The notes: generated by a model from the letters alone, not told the origin. A stretch of DNA of 64,000 nucleotides from JAVJUV01 sp040220415 (GCA_040220415.1 JAVJUV010000117.1:24205-88204), one strand, 5' to 3'; positions 46,201 through 54,945 are shown, counted from the first letter of the stretch. Made by a program: numbers and translations.

Positions 46201-46320
46201 AAATTCCGCGAGAACGCCGCCGCCGAGGTCATCGAGGAAACCGAGGAACTGGCCGCCCAGAAAGAAGGGGAACTGGTTCGGCTGCGGACCGCGCTGGATC
46301 GGCTGGCCGAACTGGGCTGA
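43204..46320 (+). CDS. valS: Valyl-tRNA synthetase
   Basis: Class I synthetase charging tRNA-Val, 1038 residues. The HIGH motif is HMGH at 50-53 and KMSKS at 685-689, with the CP1 editing domain between them and a C-terminal coiled coil (about 960-1038). It is longer than E. coli ValS because of an insert before DPDVLDTWFSSG (about residues 510-600, region rich in acidic residues). AAGGGAAAG precedes the ATG at 43204; the frame continues upstream but lacks the family start there. Confidence 0.96.
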   Translation: MEKTFDASEAEARIYREWEQSGAFRAGANASSDETFSIMIPPPNVTGVLHMGHAFNNTLQDILIRWHRMRGHDTLWQPGQDHAGIATQMVVERELAKAGNKGRRELGREAFTNKVWEWKKQSGGTIIEQLKRLGASCDWSRNAFTMSGAPGAPEGEEGNFHDAVIRVFVKMYEDGLIYRGKRLVNWDPHFETAISDLEVENIEVDGFMWHFKYPLANGATYEYVEKDEDGNVLFTETRDYISIATTRPETMLGDGAVAVHPSDERYAPIVGKLCEIPVGPKEHRRLIPIITDDYPDPDFGSGAVKITGAHDFNDYAVAKRGGIPMYRLMDTKAHMRDDGLPYAEAAQIAMEVARGERTLTVSEADALNLVPDDLRGMDRFVARAEVIEQITAEGLAVMVPGDPEASEGNVCFDPGMVPLVEKKKIMQPFGDRSKVVIEPMLTDQWFVDTAKIVGPALESVRDGTVEILPEQHKKVYFNWLENIEPWCISRQLWWGHQIPVWYGFDLSGEGFRDDEGDGALDQPELMRLLIEQSLLRGDERHHCAADFESVAAQFADVLADLPVPLNHARVVEVADRAAARDLISASLADYTVSQDPTHLVYPAWQDPDVLDTWFSSGLWPIGTLGWPEQTDELKKYFPTSVLITGFDIIFFWVARMMMMQYATVGQRPFDTVYVHALVRDEKGKKMSKSLGNVLDPLELVDEFGADAVRFTLTSMAAMGRDLKLSTQRIQGYRNFGTKLWNAARFAEMNGVFGATRWQPGAPLAATANKWIVGEVARTREAVDEALGAFRFNDAANTLYAFTYTYCDWYLEFSKPLFDTEAADETRKVMAWALDQVLILLHPIMPFITEELWGLSARREKMLIHADWPTYGAELVDEAAVAEMRWVRDLIEKVRSVRGEMNVPKSLKAPLLKLSLDPAGEAAWARNEAIILRDREAGIDSLTAADAAPKGAATIAVEGGTFALPLEGLIDVAAERSRLEKSVGKLEKELSGLQGRLKNPKFRENAAAEVIEETEELAAQKEGELVRLRTALDRLAELG

Positions 46321-46420
46321 GACGCGTCGCCAGGTAGGACGGAAAAGGCGGGAATACCGACGGCAATTCACGGTTCAGGGCATGACGCGGCTCAACGCCC
46401 GCATCAGGCCCGGCGACATC

Positions 46421-46627
46421 TCATGGAGCCCGGTCGGGAGGCGCCTTGCGCGAGCTGCTGCCGCTTTCGGCCGGGCCTTGCCCTTCGGGGCGGACGCGGC
46501 TGCGGCGAAAGAAACGCGGTTGCGGAACATTGTTGTCTTCAGCCTCGGCCTTCCCACGTTTCGGGTGAGAGCCGAAGAGCGCGCGGTCCAGATGACCGCC
46601 GTCAAGCGCCTTGAATATATTCGCCAT
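46421..46627 (-). CDS. Short basic protein downstream of dacF
   Basis: A 68-residue frame starting nine bases after the dacF stop, with GGGGGA before its ATG. It reads MANIFKALDGGHLDRALFG at the start and is rich in arginine, lysine and proline after residue 20, with no predicted fold. The position and ribosome binding site support translation; the composition looks disordered. It could also be a chance frame in the spacer. Family unknown. Confidence 0.35.
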   Translation of the reverse strand: MANIFKALDGGHLDRALFGSHPKRGKAEAEDNNVPQPRFFRRSRVRPEGQGPAESGSSSRKAPPDRAP

Positions 46628-46636
46628 TCCCCCGTC

Positions 46637-48097
46637 TCAGCCCGGGCCGACAGGGCGGCAGGTGACATTCTGCGCCTCGAGCCTGCGGCAGGCAAGGTCG
46701 GCCTGTTCCTGGCTCATGCCTACGAAATTCGCCTCCCATCCGCGGGGGCTGCGCACAACCTTGCGCAGCGCCTTGTCCAGCGTCGAGATCTCGACCAGCG
46801 CGGTCTGCAACAGCACCTTCTCGGCTTCGTAGCGCGTGGTATAGCGACCGACGTTGATGCCCCAATGCTGCCCGCCCGACGTCGACAGGCGGGTCACGAC
46901 CGTCAACGTGTCACCGTCCAGTTCATCCTCGTCCGGCCCGTCGGGTGCGGACCCTTCGGCGACGACCGGTCGCGGGGCCGGGCGCAGAAGCGTGCCCGCC
47001 AGACTTGCGGCAAGGACTTCGGCCGGCGCCGGCTCGGCGGCGGCCGCGCTTTCGGGCCGTTCGGGCGCCGGCGCGTCGACGACAGCGACTTCGGCAAGGG
47101 CGTCGGCGATGCCGTCGGCCATGGCCACCAGCACCTCTTCCGGGGGCTGAGCGACAGGACGCAGCAACGGTCGGGGCGAGCGGGCCACAACTCCGGACGT
47201 GCGGATGGTTGTCCCTGAGGCGGCAGTCGAATCGGCTTCGGCCAGAAGCACCGGTCGCGCCGGTTTCTTGACCGCGACGCGCGAAGGCGCGCGCTTGAAG
47301 CCCATATCCAGCAACTCTGCCACGTGCTGGTTCCGGGTGGTCACCGAACGGCCGCCGAAGACCGTCGCGATGATCCGCTCGCCGCCCCGCTCGGCCGAGG
47401 CGACAAGGTTGTATCCGGCGGCACGCGTGTATCCGGTCTTGATCCCGTCGGCGCCGCGATAGCTGCCCAGGAGACGGCGATTTGTGTTGTAGACCGTCTT
47501 TCCGCCGGCGTTGGTCGTGGTGCGCGAGAACAGGTTGTAATAGGCCGGAAAATCGAAAAACAGGTGGCGGCCCAGAACGGTCATGTCGCGGGCGGTGGAC
47601 AGATGGCCCGACTCGGTCAGGCCGTGAGCATTGCGGAACGTCGTCCGGTTCATTCCCATCGCCTGCGCCATCCGGGTCATCCGGCGCGCAAAAGCCGCCT
47701 CGCTTCCCGAAACGGCCTCGCCCAGCGCGGTGGCGGCATCGTTGGCCGATTTTACCGCGGCGGCGCGAATCAGATGGCGCACGGCGATCTTCTGGCCGGC
47801 CTTCAGGCCCAGCTTCGACGGCGGTTCGGCGGCTGCGTTTCGGGAAACGGTGACCATGGTGTCCAACGTCAACTCGCCGCGTTCGATGGCGTCGAAAACG
47901 ACATAGAGCGTCATCATCTTGGTCAGCGACGCCGGATGAAGCCGGGTGTCGGCATTGCGGGAATGAAGTACTTCGCCGGTGCGGGCGTCCATCACCATCG
48001 CGGCGTATGGTGCGGCCGCGACCGATAGTGGTGCAATCACCAAGAGCAACGCGAAAATTGCTGACCTGACGACGTGGACGGAGACCCGTAACGTCAC
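46637..48097 (-). CDS. dacF: D-alanyl-D-alanine carboxypeptidase (PBP5/DacF type) with SPOR domain
   Basis: Peptidoglycan-trimming carboxypeptidase, 486 residues, exported by a signal peptide (about 1-29). The penicillin-binding catalytic motifs are intact: SLTK (Ser57, Lys60), SAN (117-119) and KTG (220-222). A low-complexity proline/alanine linker (about 270-400) leads to a C-terminal SPOR-like domain (about 408-486) that would bind denuded septal peptidoglycan and place the enzyme at the division site. GTG is the likely start; no ATG lies close. Followed by a short basic gene. Confidence 0.88.
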   Translation of the reverse strand: MTLRVSVHVVRSAIFALLLVIAPLSVAAAPYAAMVMDARTGEVLHSRNADTRLHPASLTKMMTLYVVFDAIERGELTLDTMVTVSRNAAAEPPSKLGLKAGQKIAVRHLIRAAAVKSANDAATALGEAVSGSEAAFARRMTRMAQAMGMNRTTFRNAHGLTESGHLSTARDMTVLGRHLFFDFPAYYNLFSRTTTNAGGKTVYNTNRRLLGSYRGADGIKTGYTRAAGYNLVASAERGGERIIATVFGGRSVTTRNQHVAELLDMGFKRAPSRVAVKKPARPVLLAEADSTAASGTTIRTSGVVARSPRPLLRPVAQPPEEVLVAMADGIADALAEVAVVDAPAPERPESAAAAEPAPAEVLAASLAGTLLRPAPRPVVAEGSAPDGPDEDELDGDTLTVVTRLSTSGGQHWGINVGRYTTRYEAEKVLLQTALVEISTLDKALRKVVRSPRGWEANFVGMSQEQADLACRRLEAQNVTCRPVGPG

Positions 48098-48274
48098 GAT
48101 TCTGCCCCTTCTGCCTCAACGGTCCGGTCTTTTCTGGCGCCGGATCCGTCATGTTATGGGTATGTTTTGACGAACACTAACATGTTCGAATCCATCGGAA
48201 AATGGTGAATTTAGAGTGTCCGAATCATGGCAAAATCTTGCCACAACATAAAGTGTATTACGGCCCAAAATGCA

Positions 48275-48976
48275 CTACATGTTGTGGCAGACTTCCATCA
48301 CGACGGCAGGCAAATCGCCGAGCGACCCGATCTGACGAAATCGGGGATGATCTTCGGGTGCTTCGGCCGCTTCGAGTTCCCAGGTCAGGCCGTGCGGGAC
48401 GTAGACGCCCCACCCGCCTGCGTCGATCACCGGGTTCACGTCCGACTTCAGCGAATTCCCGGCCATCAGCACGCGGCCCGGCTCGGTTCCGTGGCGAGCG
48501 AAAATGGCGGCATAGACCGGCGCGGTCTTGTCGGAAACGATCTCGACACCGTCGAAGACCTCGCCCAGCCCGGATTGCGCCAGCTTGCGCTCCTGGTCCA
48601 GAAGGTCGCCCTTGGTGACGAGGACCAGGTCGAAGTCGGGTGCCAGGGCGGCCACCGTCTCCTCGACACCGGGCAGAAGCTCGATCGGATGGCGCAGCAT
48701 ATCCTGACCCGCCGCGATGATCTCGGCGACGACCGCGCCCGGCACGCGGTTCTCCGTCACTTCCAGCGCGGTCTCGATCATCGACAGCATGAACCCCTTG
48801 ATGCCGAACCCGTAGTGCCCGATGTTGCGTTTCTCGGCCGCCAGAAGACGTTCCGCAAGATGCCCGGAATCGACGTGGTCACGCAGGAGGTCGGCGAAGC
48901 GTTCCTGGGTCATACGGAAGAACCGCTCGTTGTGCCAGAGCGTGTCATCGGCGTCAAAACAGATGGTCGTCAGCAT
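48275..48976 (-). CDS. HAD-superfamily hydrolase
   Basis: A 233-residue haloacid dehalogenase-fold phosphatase with intact motifs: FDADDTLW with nucleophile Asp8 and acid Asp10, motif II VTKGD (about 119-123), and motif III/IV GNSLKSDV (about 173-180). The cap domain is helical. Substrate unknown; probably a small phosphorylated metabolite. Separated from dacF by a 177-bp AT-rich gap containing the dacF upstream region. Confidence 0.82.
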   Translation of the reverse strand: MLTTICFDADDTLWHNERFFRMTQERFADLLRDHVDSGHLAERLLAAEKRNIGHYGFGIKGFMLSMIETALEVTENRVPGAVVAEIIAAGQDMLRHPIELLPGVEETVAALAPDFDLVLVTKGDLLDQERKLAQSGLGEVFDGVEIVSDKTAPVYAAIFARHGTEPGRVLMAGNSLKSDVNPVIDAGGWGVYVPHGLTWELEAAEAPEDHPRFRQIGSLGDLPAVVMEVCHNM

Positions 48977-49088
48977 TCAATGTCCATTCACTTGCACCTC
49001 GGGCCTTTTCTCGGACGGCAGAACGCTTATATTGTGCGACCGATCCCTTAACGTGCCGAAGGTAGTTTTGATCGCCGACAGCCTGCAT

Positions 49089-49409
49089 ATGATGGCCGAC
49101 AAGGACAAGCCGGAGGACGAATCCGGCGTTCTGACGGAAACCAAGCCCAAGACCCAGCGGCCGCCTCTTTACAAGGTGCTGCTGCTGAACGACGACTATA
49201 CGCCGATGGAATTCGTCGTGCACGTGCTGGAGAGGTTTTTCGGAATGTCCCATGCCCAGGCCTTCGAATTGATGCTGACAGTGCACAAGAAAGGGCTGGC
49301 GGTGGTCGGCGTCTTCTCGTTCGAGGTGGCCGAGACGAAGGTGGCACAGGTGATGGATTTCGCGCGGCGCCACCAGCACCCGCTGCAATGCACCATGGAA
49401 AAGGAATAG
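49089..49409 (+). CDS. clpS: ATP-dependent Clp protease adaptor ClpS
   Basis: Adaptor that delivers N-degron substrates to ClpAP, about 106 residues. The core has LYKVLLLNDDYTPMEFVV with the DDYTPM turn that holds the N-terminal residue, then HVLERFFGMSHAQAF and the C-terminal QVMDFARRHQHPLQCTME. The start is uncertain: ATGATG at 49089 gives a normal N-terminus, but an in-frame TTG at 49068 (AAGG before it) or GTG at 49053 is possible. clpA is not in the window. Confidence 0.92.
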   Translation: MMADKDKPEDESGVLTETKPKTQRPPLYKVLLLNDDYTPMEFVVHVLERFFGMSHAQAFELMLTVHKKGLAVVGVFSFEVAETKVAQVMDFARRHQHPLQCTMEKE

Positions 49410-49428
49410 GGCCCACGGGCCGCTTCCC

Positions 49429-50418
49429 ATGTTCTCCGAGAGATTGAGACTCGCGCTCGAGACCGGCGCGATGGCCCTGCCCGCTTCCGGGACCATCGCG
49501 GTCATCGGCGCACGGGCCGGCGACGATCCGGGGCCGTTGCCAAAGGATCGGGTCCGGATCGTTACCAGGCTCTACCCCGACTACGCGGCATTCCGGGACG
49601 CGGGCTATGCCGTCGGAACAGAGATCGAAGGGCCGTATGCCGCGTCCATCGTCTGCCTGCCGCGCTCGAAGGCGGAAGCGCGGAACCTGATCCACCGGGC
49701 GCGGAAGGCCACCGATGGGCCGGTCGCCGTTGACGGACAGAAAACCGACGGCGTGGATTCGATCCTGAAGGAGGTGCGGCGGCGCGCCGACACCGGCGAG
49801 GTGCTGTCGAAGGCCCACGGCAAGATCTTCACGTTCGAGGGCGGCGACTTCTCGGACTGGGACGCCGGGACCACCCGACTTGTCGAGGGCCGGTTCCGCA
49901 CGTCGCCCGGCGTCTTCTCGGCCGACCGTGTCGATCCGGGCTCACGCGAACTGGCGGCGGCGTTGCCGAAATCGATGAAGGGGCATGTCGTCGACCTGGG
50001 CGCGGGCTGGGGCTTCCTGTCGGACGCGGTCCTGTCCCGCGAGGGCGTGACGTCACTGGACCTTGTCGAGGCCGATCACGTGGCGCTGGAAGACGCGAAG
50101 CGAAACATCACCGATCCCCGCGCCCGTTTCCATTGGGCGGATGCGCGGACTTTCCGGCCCGACACCCCGGCCGACCACGTCGCGACCAACCCGCCGTTTC
50201 ACGAAAGCCGGGCCGCAGATCCCGAACTTGGGCGCGCTTTCATCCGTTCCGCCGCGTCTATGCTGTCGCCGAAAGGGCAGCTCTGGCTTGTCGCGAACCG
50301 TCATTTACCTTATGAGGCGACGCTGCAAGACGCGTTCAGGAACGTCGAGATCATCGGCCAGACGGCCTCGTTCAAACTCTACATCGCCTCGCATCCCCGC
50401 CTCCCCCGCAAAGGATAG
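49429..50418 (+). CDS. RsmC-like 16S rRNA guanine-N2 methyltransferase
   Basis: A 329-residue SAM-dependent methyltransferase of the RsmC/RlmG type. The C-terminal Rossmann domain has VVDLGAGWGFLSDAV (about 180-194), the acidic strand end LVEAD, and the catalytic NPPFHESR (about 246-253); the N-terminal domain is a degenerate copy of the fold as in RsmC. The likely product is m2G in 16S rRNA. It follows clpS by 19 bases but has no clear Shine-Dalgarno. Confidence 0.85.
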   Translation: MFSERLRLALETGAMALPASGTIAVIGARAGDDPGPLPKDRVRIVTRLYPDYAAFRDAGYAVGTEIEGPYAASIVCLPRSKAEARNLIHRARKATDGPVAVDGQKTDGVDSILKEVRRRADTGEVLSKAHGKIFTFEGGDFSDWDAGTTRLVEGRFRTSPGVFSADRVDPGSRELAAALPKSMKGHVVDLGAGWGFLSDAVLSREGVTSLDLVEADHVALEDAKRNITDPRARFHWADARTFRPDTPADHVATNPPFHESRAADPELGRAFIRSAASMLSPKGQLWLVANRHLPYEATLQDAFRNVEIIGQTASFKLYIASHPRLPRKG

Positions 50419-50423
50419 TTCAC

Positions 50424-51236
50424 ATGTCGTTCTCCATCGCTGGAAAGACCGCTGTCGTGACCGGGGCCGCAAACGGCGTGGGCCTGGCCGTCGCCCGGCA
50501 CTTTGTCGAGAAGGGCGCGAACGTGATGTTCGCGGACATGGACGAATCAAAGCTGGCCGAAGAAGTCGGACAGGTCAGCGAGGACGACACCGGAACCGTC
50601 GCCTATTTCGCGGGCGATCTGCGCGAAAAGCTGACGATTGCGAACCTTCTGTCAGCCACTATCGACAGGTTCGATCGCGCCGACATCCTTGTGAACGCGT
50701 CGCGGCAGATGCTGTCGTCCGATCCGCTGAACCCGGATGACGACGCCGTCATTGACCTGCTGAACCAGAATCTGATGACCTCGCTTCGCGTCACGCAGGT
50801 CTTTGCCAAGCGAATGATCAAGCAGGCCCGCGACAGCGAGGGGACCGACATTCCTTCAGGCTCGATCATCAACCTGTCTTCGATCGCCGCACGCCGCACC
50901 CAGCCCGAGCTTCTGGCCTATTCGGTCAGCTCGGCGGCGCTGGATCAGATGACCCGGTCGATGGCCGTGGCCCTTGCGCCGCACAGAATCCGCGTGAACG
51001 CGATTGCGCTGGGGTCGGTGATGAGCGCGTCGCTTCAGGGCGCGCTGAAGGACAACGAGGACTTCCGCGATGCGATCATCGAATCGACTCCGCTGCACCG
51101 GATCGCCAGCGCCACGGAACTGGCCGAGGTGGCACAATTCCTTGCCTCGGACGGCTCAGGCTTCATGACAGGTCAGATCCTGACCGTCGATGGCGGCCGC
51201 ACGCTGGTCGATGCCGCCGAGGCGCCGGCCCACTAG
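50424..51236 (+). CDS. Short-chain dehydrogenase/reductase-like protein lacking the catalytic lysine
   Basis: A 270-residue SDR-fold protein. The cofactor loop TGAANGVG is at 13-20, Asp40-type strand end VMFADMD, and the catalytic Ser (LSS, about 152) and Tyr166 are present. The YxxxK motif reads YSVSS, with Ser170 in place of the lysine, and the NNAG motif reads NAS. So it may bind NAD(P) without normal oxidoreductase chemistry, or act differently. Five bases after the RsmC-like gene, with AAGGA before the ATG. Substrate unknown. Confidence 0.78.
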   Translation: MSFSIAGKTAVVTGAANGVGLAVARHFVEKGANVMFADMDESKLAEEVGQVSEDDTGTVAYFAGDLREKLTIANLLSATIDRFDRADILVNASRQMLSSDPLNPDDDAVIDLLNQNLMTSLRVTQVFAKRMIKQARDSEGTDIPSGSIINLSSIAARRTQPELLAYSVSSAALDQMTRSMAVALAPHRIRVNAIALGSVMSASLQGALKDNEDFRDAIIESTPLHRIASATELAEVAQFLASDGSGFMTGQILTVDGGRTLVDAAEAPAH

Positions 51237-51341
51237 CCCGTGCCTTGGCGGGTCAACCGGCACCCTTCGGTGACAGGTCGGCGGCCCGATCCTGCCGAGA
51301 GTTTTCACGACGAAGAAAAAACCGCGGTCGTCTAGAGGCTG

Positions 51342-52352
51342 TCAGGGCGATGGCGGGGTGTCTGCCCTGTCGAAGAGCCCGGTCAGAGCGCGGCGAACAA
51401 GGCCGGTGACGCGCGGACGCCTGCCTTCGGAGAACGGCAGGGGCCGGCAGACCTCCATCGCGGCGATACCGACACGGGCGGTAAGCGCGCCGTTGACCAG
51501 ACCTTCACCGAAGCGGCGGGAAAGTTTGGACAGGATATGGCCGCCGCCAACCGAGCTGATCAGATCGTCGCCGACCGCGACGGCGCCGGTCGCCACGAGA
51601 TGGGTCATCACCGCGCGAACCAGCCGCCACGAGCCCAGAGTACCGGAGCGGCCGCCATAGATCTCGGCCACGCGCCGGATCATCCGGACGTTGGCGGTAA
51701 GGGCGGCAAAGACGTCGGCCAGCGCCAATGGGACAAGCGCCGTTACCGTGGCGACCTGGCGCGCCGCCGCCTCGACCTCGCGCCGTGCCTCTGCGTCGAG
51801 GGGAATGAGCAGCGTGTCCTCGGTCAGGCGAATAAGCGTGTCGGCGTCGAAGGCGTCTTCCTTCCGTTCGGCAAGCCGGTCCCGCCCCCAGCGCGTGTCC
51901 TCGCGCCCGGCGTAGAGGCTGGACAACCGCTCGACCAGTTTTCGCGCGCCGGCAAGGTCGTTGGCCGAGGCGACGCGTTCGGCTTCTTCGTGCAGGTGTT
52001 CTATCCGGGCGAGGCGGGCCAGCGCGGCCCATTCGCGGACGACGATCGCGAGACACACCAGAAGAAAGAGGCCCAAAAGACCGATGGCGGCCCAGCCGAG
52101 TTAGGTGTTGCGTGCGACAAGCCCGGTCACGAAGTCCCAGGCCGCGACCGAAGCGAAGAAGATCACCACCGCACCGAGCAGCCGCCAGAACCAGGCGGCC
52201 AGTCGGGACGGGCGGCGCGCGGCCAGCGTGGCGACGGTCTGCATCGCCTGTCCGGTCGGCGCCACACCCGCGTCCGCGATCGGCGGCGCGTCGGCCGGGC
52301 TGGGGCCGGTATCGTCCAGCTCGATCAGAACGGGGCCGTCGCGTTCAGCCAT
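51342..52352 (-). pseudogene. ycjF: YcjF-like (TIGR01620/DUF697) membrane protein, interrupted by in-frame TAA
   Basis: A gene of about 336 codons read in one frame throughout, split by a TAA at codon 84 (52103-52101). The first part (MAERDGPVLI start with GGGAGA before the ATG at 52352) ends ...VTGLVARNT with a hydrophobic helix just before; the frame continues at once as LGWAAIGLLGLFLLV and runs to DTPPSP. Intact family members are about this total length and read straight through that point, as I recall them. It is either a nonsense mutation, a sequencing error or a read-through stop. YcjF partners YcjX, encoded just upstream. Confidence 0.75.
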
Positions 52353-52794
52353 TCTCAGTCTCCCGGTTCCAGGCCATCCGGATGTCCGGCAGACCCTCAT
52401 CGTTGTTACCTTCGGTCTGATCGACAATCCTGAACCCTGCATGCTCGTAGAATCGCCGCGCTTGCCCGTTGGCTGCGAACGTCCATAAATTCAGCCGCTC
52501 GCAATCCGACTTCGCGCGATCGAGCAAACGGCTGCCCACACCGGACCGCCGCGCGGTCGTGCCGACGTAGAGGGCGCCAAGGTGGCAATGGCGTTCGAAA
52601 AGGAACCCCACGGGCGTCTGCCCCTTTCGCGCCACCAGAACGCCGCCTGCGCGAATGAGGTCGGCGACGAAATCTCGATCCTGCCCCCGCGTGTGAAGAC
52701 GCGGCATCCATGCCGTTTCGTCGATCCAGTCCGACAGGATTCCGCCGAGCGCATCGGCATCTTCGGGCCTTGCATTGTCGATGGTCGGTATCAT
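52345..52794 (-). CDS. GNAT-family N-acetyltransferase
   Basis: A 149-residue acetyltransferase. The core has LGALYVGTTARRSGVGSRLLDRA, with the acetyl-CoA loop RRSGVGS at about 92-98, followed by the FYEHAGFRIVD strand-turn typical of the fold. Its ATG overlaps the ycjX stop (ATGA) and its end overlaps the ycjF start by eight bases, so it is embedded in that operon. The acceptor is unknown; its place between ycjX and ycjF may mean modification of one of their products. Confidence 0.82.
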   Translation of the reverse strand: MIPTIDNARPEDADALGGILSDWIDETAWMPRLHTRGQDRDFVADLIRAGGVLVARKGQTPVGFLFERHCHLGALYVGTTARRSGVGSRLLDRAKSDCERLNLWTFAANGQARRFYEHAGFRIVDQTEGNNDEGLPDIRMAWNRETENG

Positions 52795-54203
52795 TTCAGC
52801 CTGTCCCCGATCAGGAACTCGGCGGCGCGGTCGAGACGGATATGCGGCGGTCCTTCTCCGGGTCGCATCGTGACGGGCTGCGGCGCGAAGGTCATCACCT
52901 CGTAATCCGCGTCGAGCCATGCCTCGGCGCCCTGCCGGGCCGGGTTCAGAAGCCGTGACGGATCGTCCGGCAACCGGCCGGGATAGAAAGCGGCGCGCTT
53001 GCCGTCCATGAGCGTGCCGCGCACCACGTCCAGCGTGCGACCGCCCTGCTCGACCCTGTCCTCGGTGGTGGCCCGAAGCGCCGCGATGGACATGGCCGAG
53101 GTCTCGGCACCTGCGAAATCGGCGCGCGTTCTGGCGTCGGCCAGCAGCGCCTCGGTGATCGCGGAAAGCTGCGCGTGCTGGGTATTGTGCAGGTGGTCGG
53201 CCTTGGTGGCGGCGAAGAGGATCTTCTCGACGCGCTTGCCGAGAAGAAGCTGGCTGAGAAAGGCATTCCGCCCGGGCCGGAACGCGCCGAGGATGTCGGC
53301 CATGGCCTGTCGAAGATCCTCGACCGACTTCGGCCCGGCGTGGATCGCGCCCAGGACGTCGACAAGTACGACCTGCCGGTCGATTCGCGCGAAGTGGTCG
53401 CGGAAGAATGGTTTGACGATCTCGCGCCGGTAGGCGTCGTAGCGGCGGGCGAACTCGCGCCCGAGCGAGCCGCGCCCGAAGGAGCCCGCCGGCAAGGGCG
53501 CGAAGGTCAGAACCGGTGATCCTTTCAGATCCCCCGGCAGCAGGAACCGCCCCGGCGTGCAGTCGGAGTATCCCGAGGCCCGCGCGGCGGTCAGGTAGCC
53601 GGTGAAAGCCGCGGCGAGGCTCTTTGCCGTTACCTCGTCCAGCTTCGCCGCGGGGTCGGTTTCGGCCAGGGCGGCGCGAAAGCCTTCGGCCTCGGCGCGG
53701 CCCTCGATACGGGCGAGAACCGCGGCCGACCAGTCTTCGTAGCTCTTGTCGAGCAGGCCCAGGTCCAGCAGCCACTCGCCCGGATAGTCCACGATGTCGA
53801 GGTGAAGCGTCCTTGGTCCGGACAGCCCCGCCAGGAGACCGGTGGGCTGGACCCGGAAGGAGAGCCGGAGTTCGCTGACACCAGTCGTGCTTTCAGGCCA
53901 GAACGGTGCGTCCCCGGTCATCGCCGCAAGATGCGTCTCGTAGTCGAAACGAGGCACGGTGTCGTCGGGCTGGGGCTGAAGCCAGGCGGTGCGGATGCGC
54001 CCGTCGGCCGCGGCCCGAAGCGCGGGCATCCGGCCCCGGTTGATCAGGTTGGCGACAAGCGAGGTGATGAAGACGGTCTTGCCCGCACGCGACAGCCCGG
54101 TGACGCCCAGACGCACGACCGGCTCGAAGAACGCCTCGCTGACCGTGTTGATCGTGGTCTCGACGCCGCGCGTCAGACCGTCCGCTATGTCACCGATGAT
54201 CAC
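52791..54203 (-). CDS. ycjX: YcjX-family GTPase-like protein
   Basis: A 470-residue P-loop NTPase of the YcjX family. The Walker A motif is GLSRAGKT at 36-43, the DxxG-type strand is LDIVDYPGEW (about 133-142), and TKAD (about 342-345) serves base recognition. In enterobacteria ycjX-ycjF belong to the phage-shock/stress regulon and act at the membrane (family knowledge). The GTG at 54203 has GAGGG six bases before it; an upstream TTG lacks spacing. Divergent from hisB. Confidence 0.87.
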   Translation of the reverse strand: MIIGDIADGLTRGVETTINTVSEAFFEPVVRLGVTGLSRAGKTVFITSLVANLINRGRMPALRAAADGRIRTAWLQPQPDDTVPRFDYETHLAAMTGDAPFWPESTTGVSELRLSFRVQPTGLLAGLSGPRTLHLDIVDYPGEWLLDLGLLDKSYEDWSAAVLARIEGRAEAEGFRAALAETDPAAKLDEVTAKSLAAAFTGYLTAARASGYSDCTPGRFLLPGDLKGSPVLTFAPLPAGSFGRGSLGREFARRYDAYRREIVKPFFRDHFARIDRQVVLVDVLGAIHAGPKSVEDLRQAMADILGAFRPGRNAFLSQLLLGKRVEKILFAATKADHLHNTQHAQLSAITEALLADARTRADFAGAETSAMSIAALRATTEDRVEQGGRTLDVVRGTLMDGKRAAFYPGRLPDDPSRLLNPARQGAEAWLDADYEVMTFAPQPVTMRPGEGPPHIRLDRAAEFLIGDRLK

Positions 54204-54357
54204 CGTCAACCCTCATGTTCCGGTCCCATAGATAGGAGACACGCCGCCCATGCACCAGATTGCAGCGGCACAACAGCGCCGCGGCATGGCGAAATGGCCT
54301 CTTTCCGGCTTGTCCGCCCCTGCCTATAAGCCCCGTGCAACACAAGGAGACTGGCGC

Positions 54358-54945
54358 ATGCGTCGCGCGAAGATCACGCGGAAGACCGCCGAGACCGATA
54401 TCACCGTCGAGATCGACCTCGACGGGTCCGGTATCTACGACAACCAGACCGGCGTGGGGTTCTTCGACCACATGCTGGACCAGTTGGCGCGGCATTCGCT
54501 GATCGACATGACCGTGCGCGCCAAGGGCGATCTGCATATCGACGCCCACCACACGGTCGAGGATACCGGTATCGCGCTGGGTCAGGCGCTGTCCGAGGCC
54601 CTGGGCGACAAGCGCGGCATCCGTCGCTATGGCGCCTGCCTACTGCCGATGGACGACGCGCTGGTGCGCGCGGCGCTGGACCTGTCGGGACGGCCGTACA
54701 TCGTGTGGAACGTCGAGATGCCGACCGCGAAGATCGGCAGCTTCGACACCGAACTGGTGCGCGAGTTCTTCCAGGCGTTTTCGACGCACGGGGGGATCAC
54801 CCTGCACGTCGATGCGCTGCACGGAATCAACAGCCACCATATCGCAGAAGCGGGTTTCAAGGCGGTCGCACGGGCGCTGCGCGAGGCCGTCGAGACCGAT
54901 CCGAGGAAGGCCGACGCCATTCCCTCGACCAAGGGTGCGCTTTAG
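54358..54945 (+). CDS. hisB: Imidazoleglycerol-phosphate dehydratase
   Basis: Sixth step of histidine synthesis, dehydration of imidazole glycerol phosphate. The 195-residue monofunctional enzyme has GVGFFDHMLDQLARH, the metal-binding HHTVED (about 64-69) and the C-terminal INSHHIAEAGFKA, as expected of the family without the phosphatase domain. AAGGAGA lies about eight bases before the ATG. A hairpin element separates it from hisH. Confidence 0.95.
   Translation: MRRAKITRKTAETDITVEIDLDGSGIYDNQTGVGFFDHMLDQLARHSLIDMTVRAKGDLHIDAHHTVEDTGIALGQALSEALGDKRGIRRYGACLLPMDDALVRAALDLSGRPYIVWNVEMPTAKIGSFDTELVREFFQAFSTHGGITLHVDALHGINSHHIAEAGFKAVARALREAVETDPRKADAIPSTKGAL

Noticed and set aside
48184..48193. 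GTTCGAATCC, resembling a tRNA T-arm.
   Set aside because: No acceptor stem, anticodon arm or CCA-compatible end is present around it.
52101..52442. Short independent gene starting upstream of ycjF at 52442.
   Set aside because: The frame is the first part of ycjF; residues before the ATG at 52352 overlap the GNAT gene and have no ribosome binding site.
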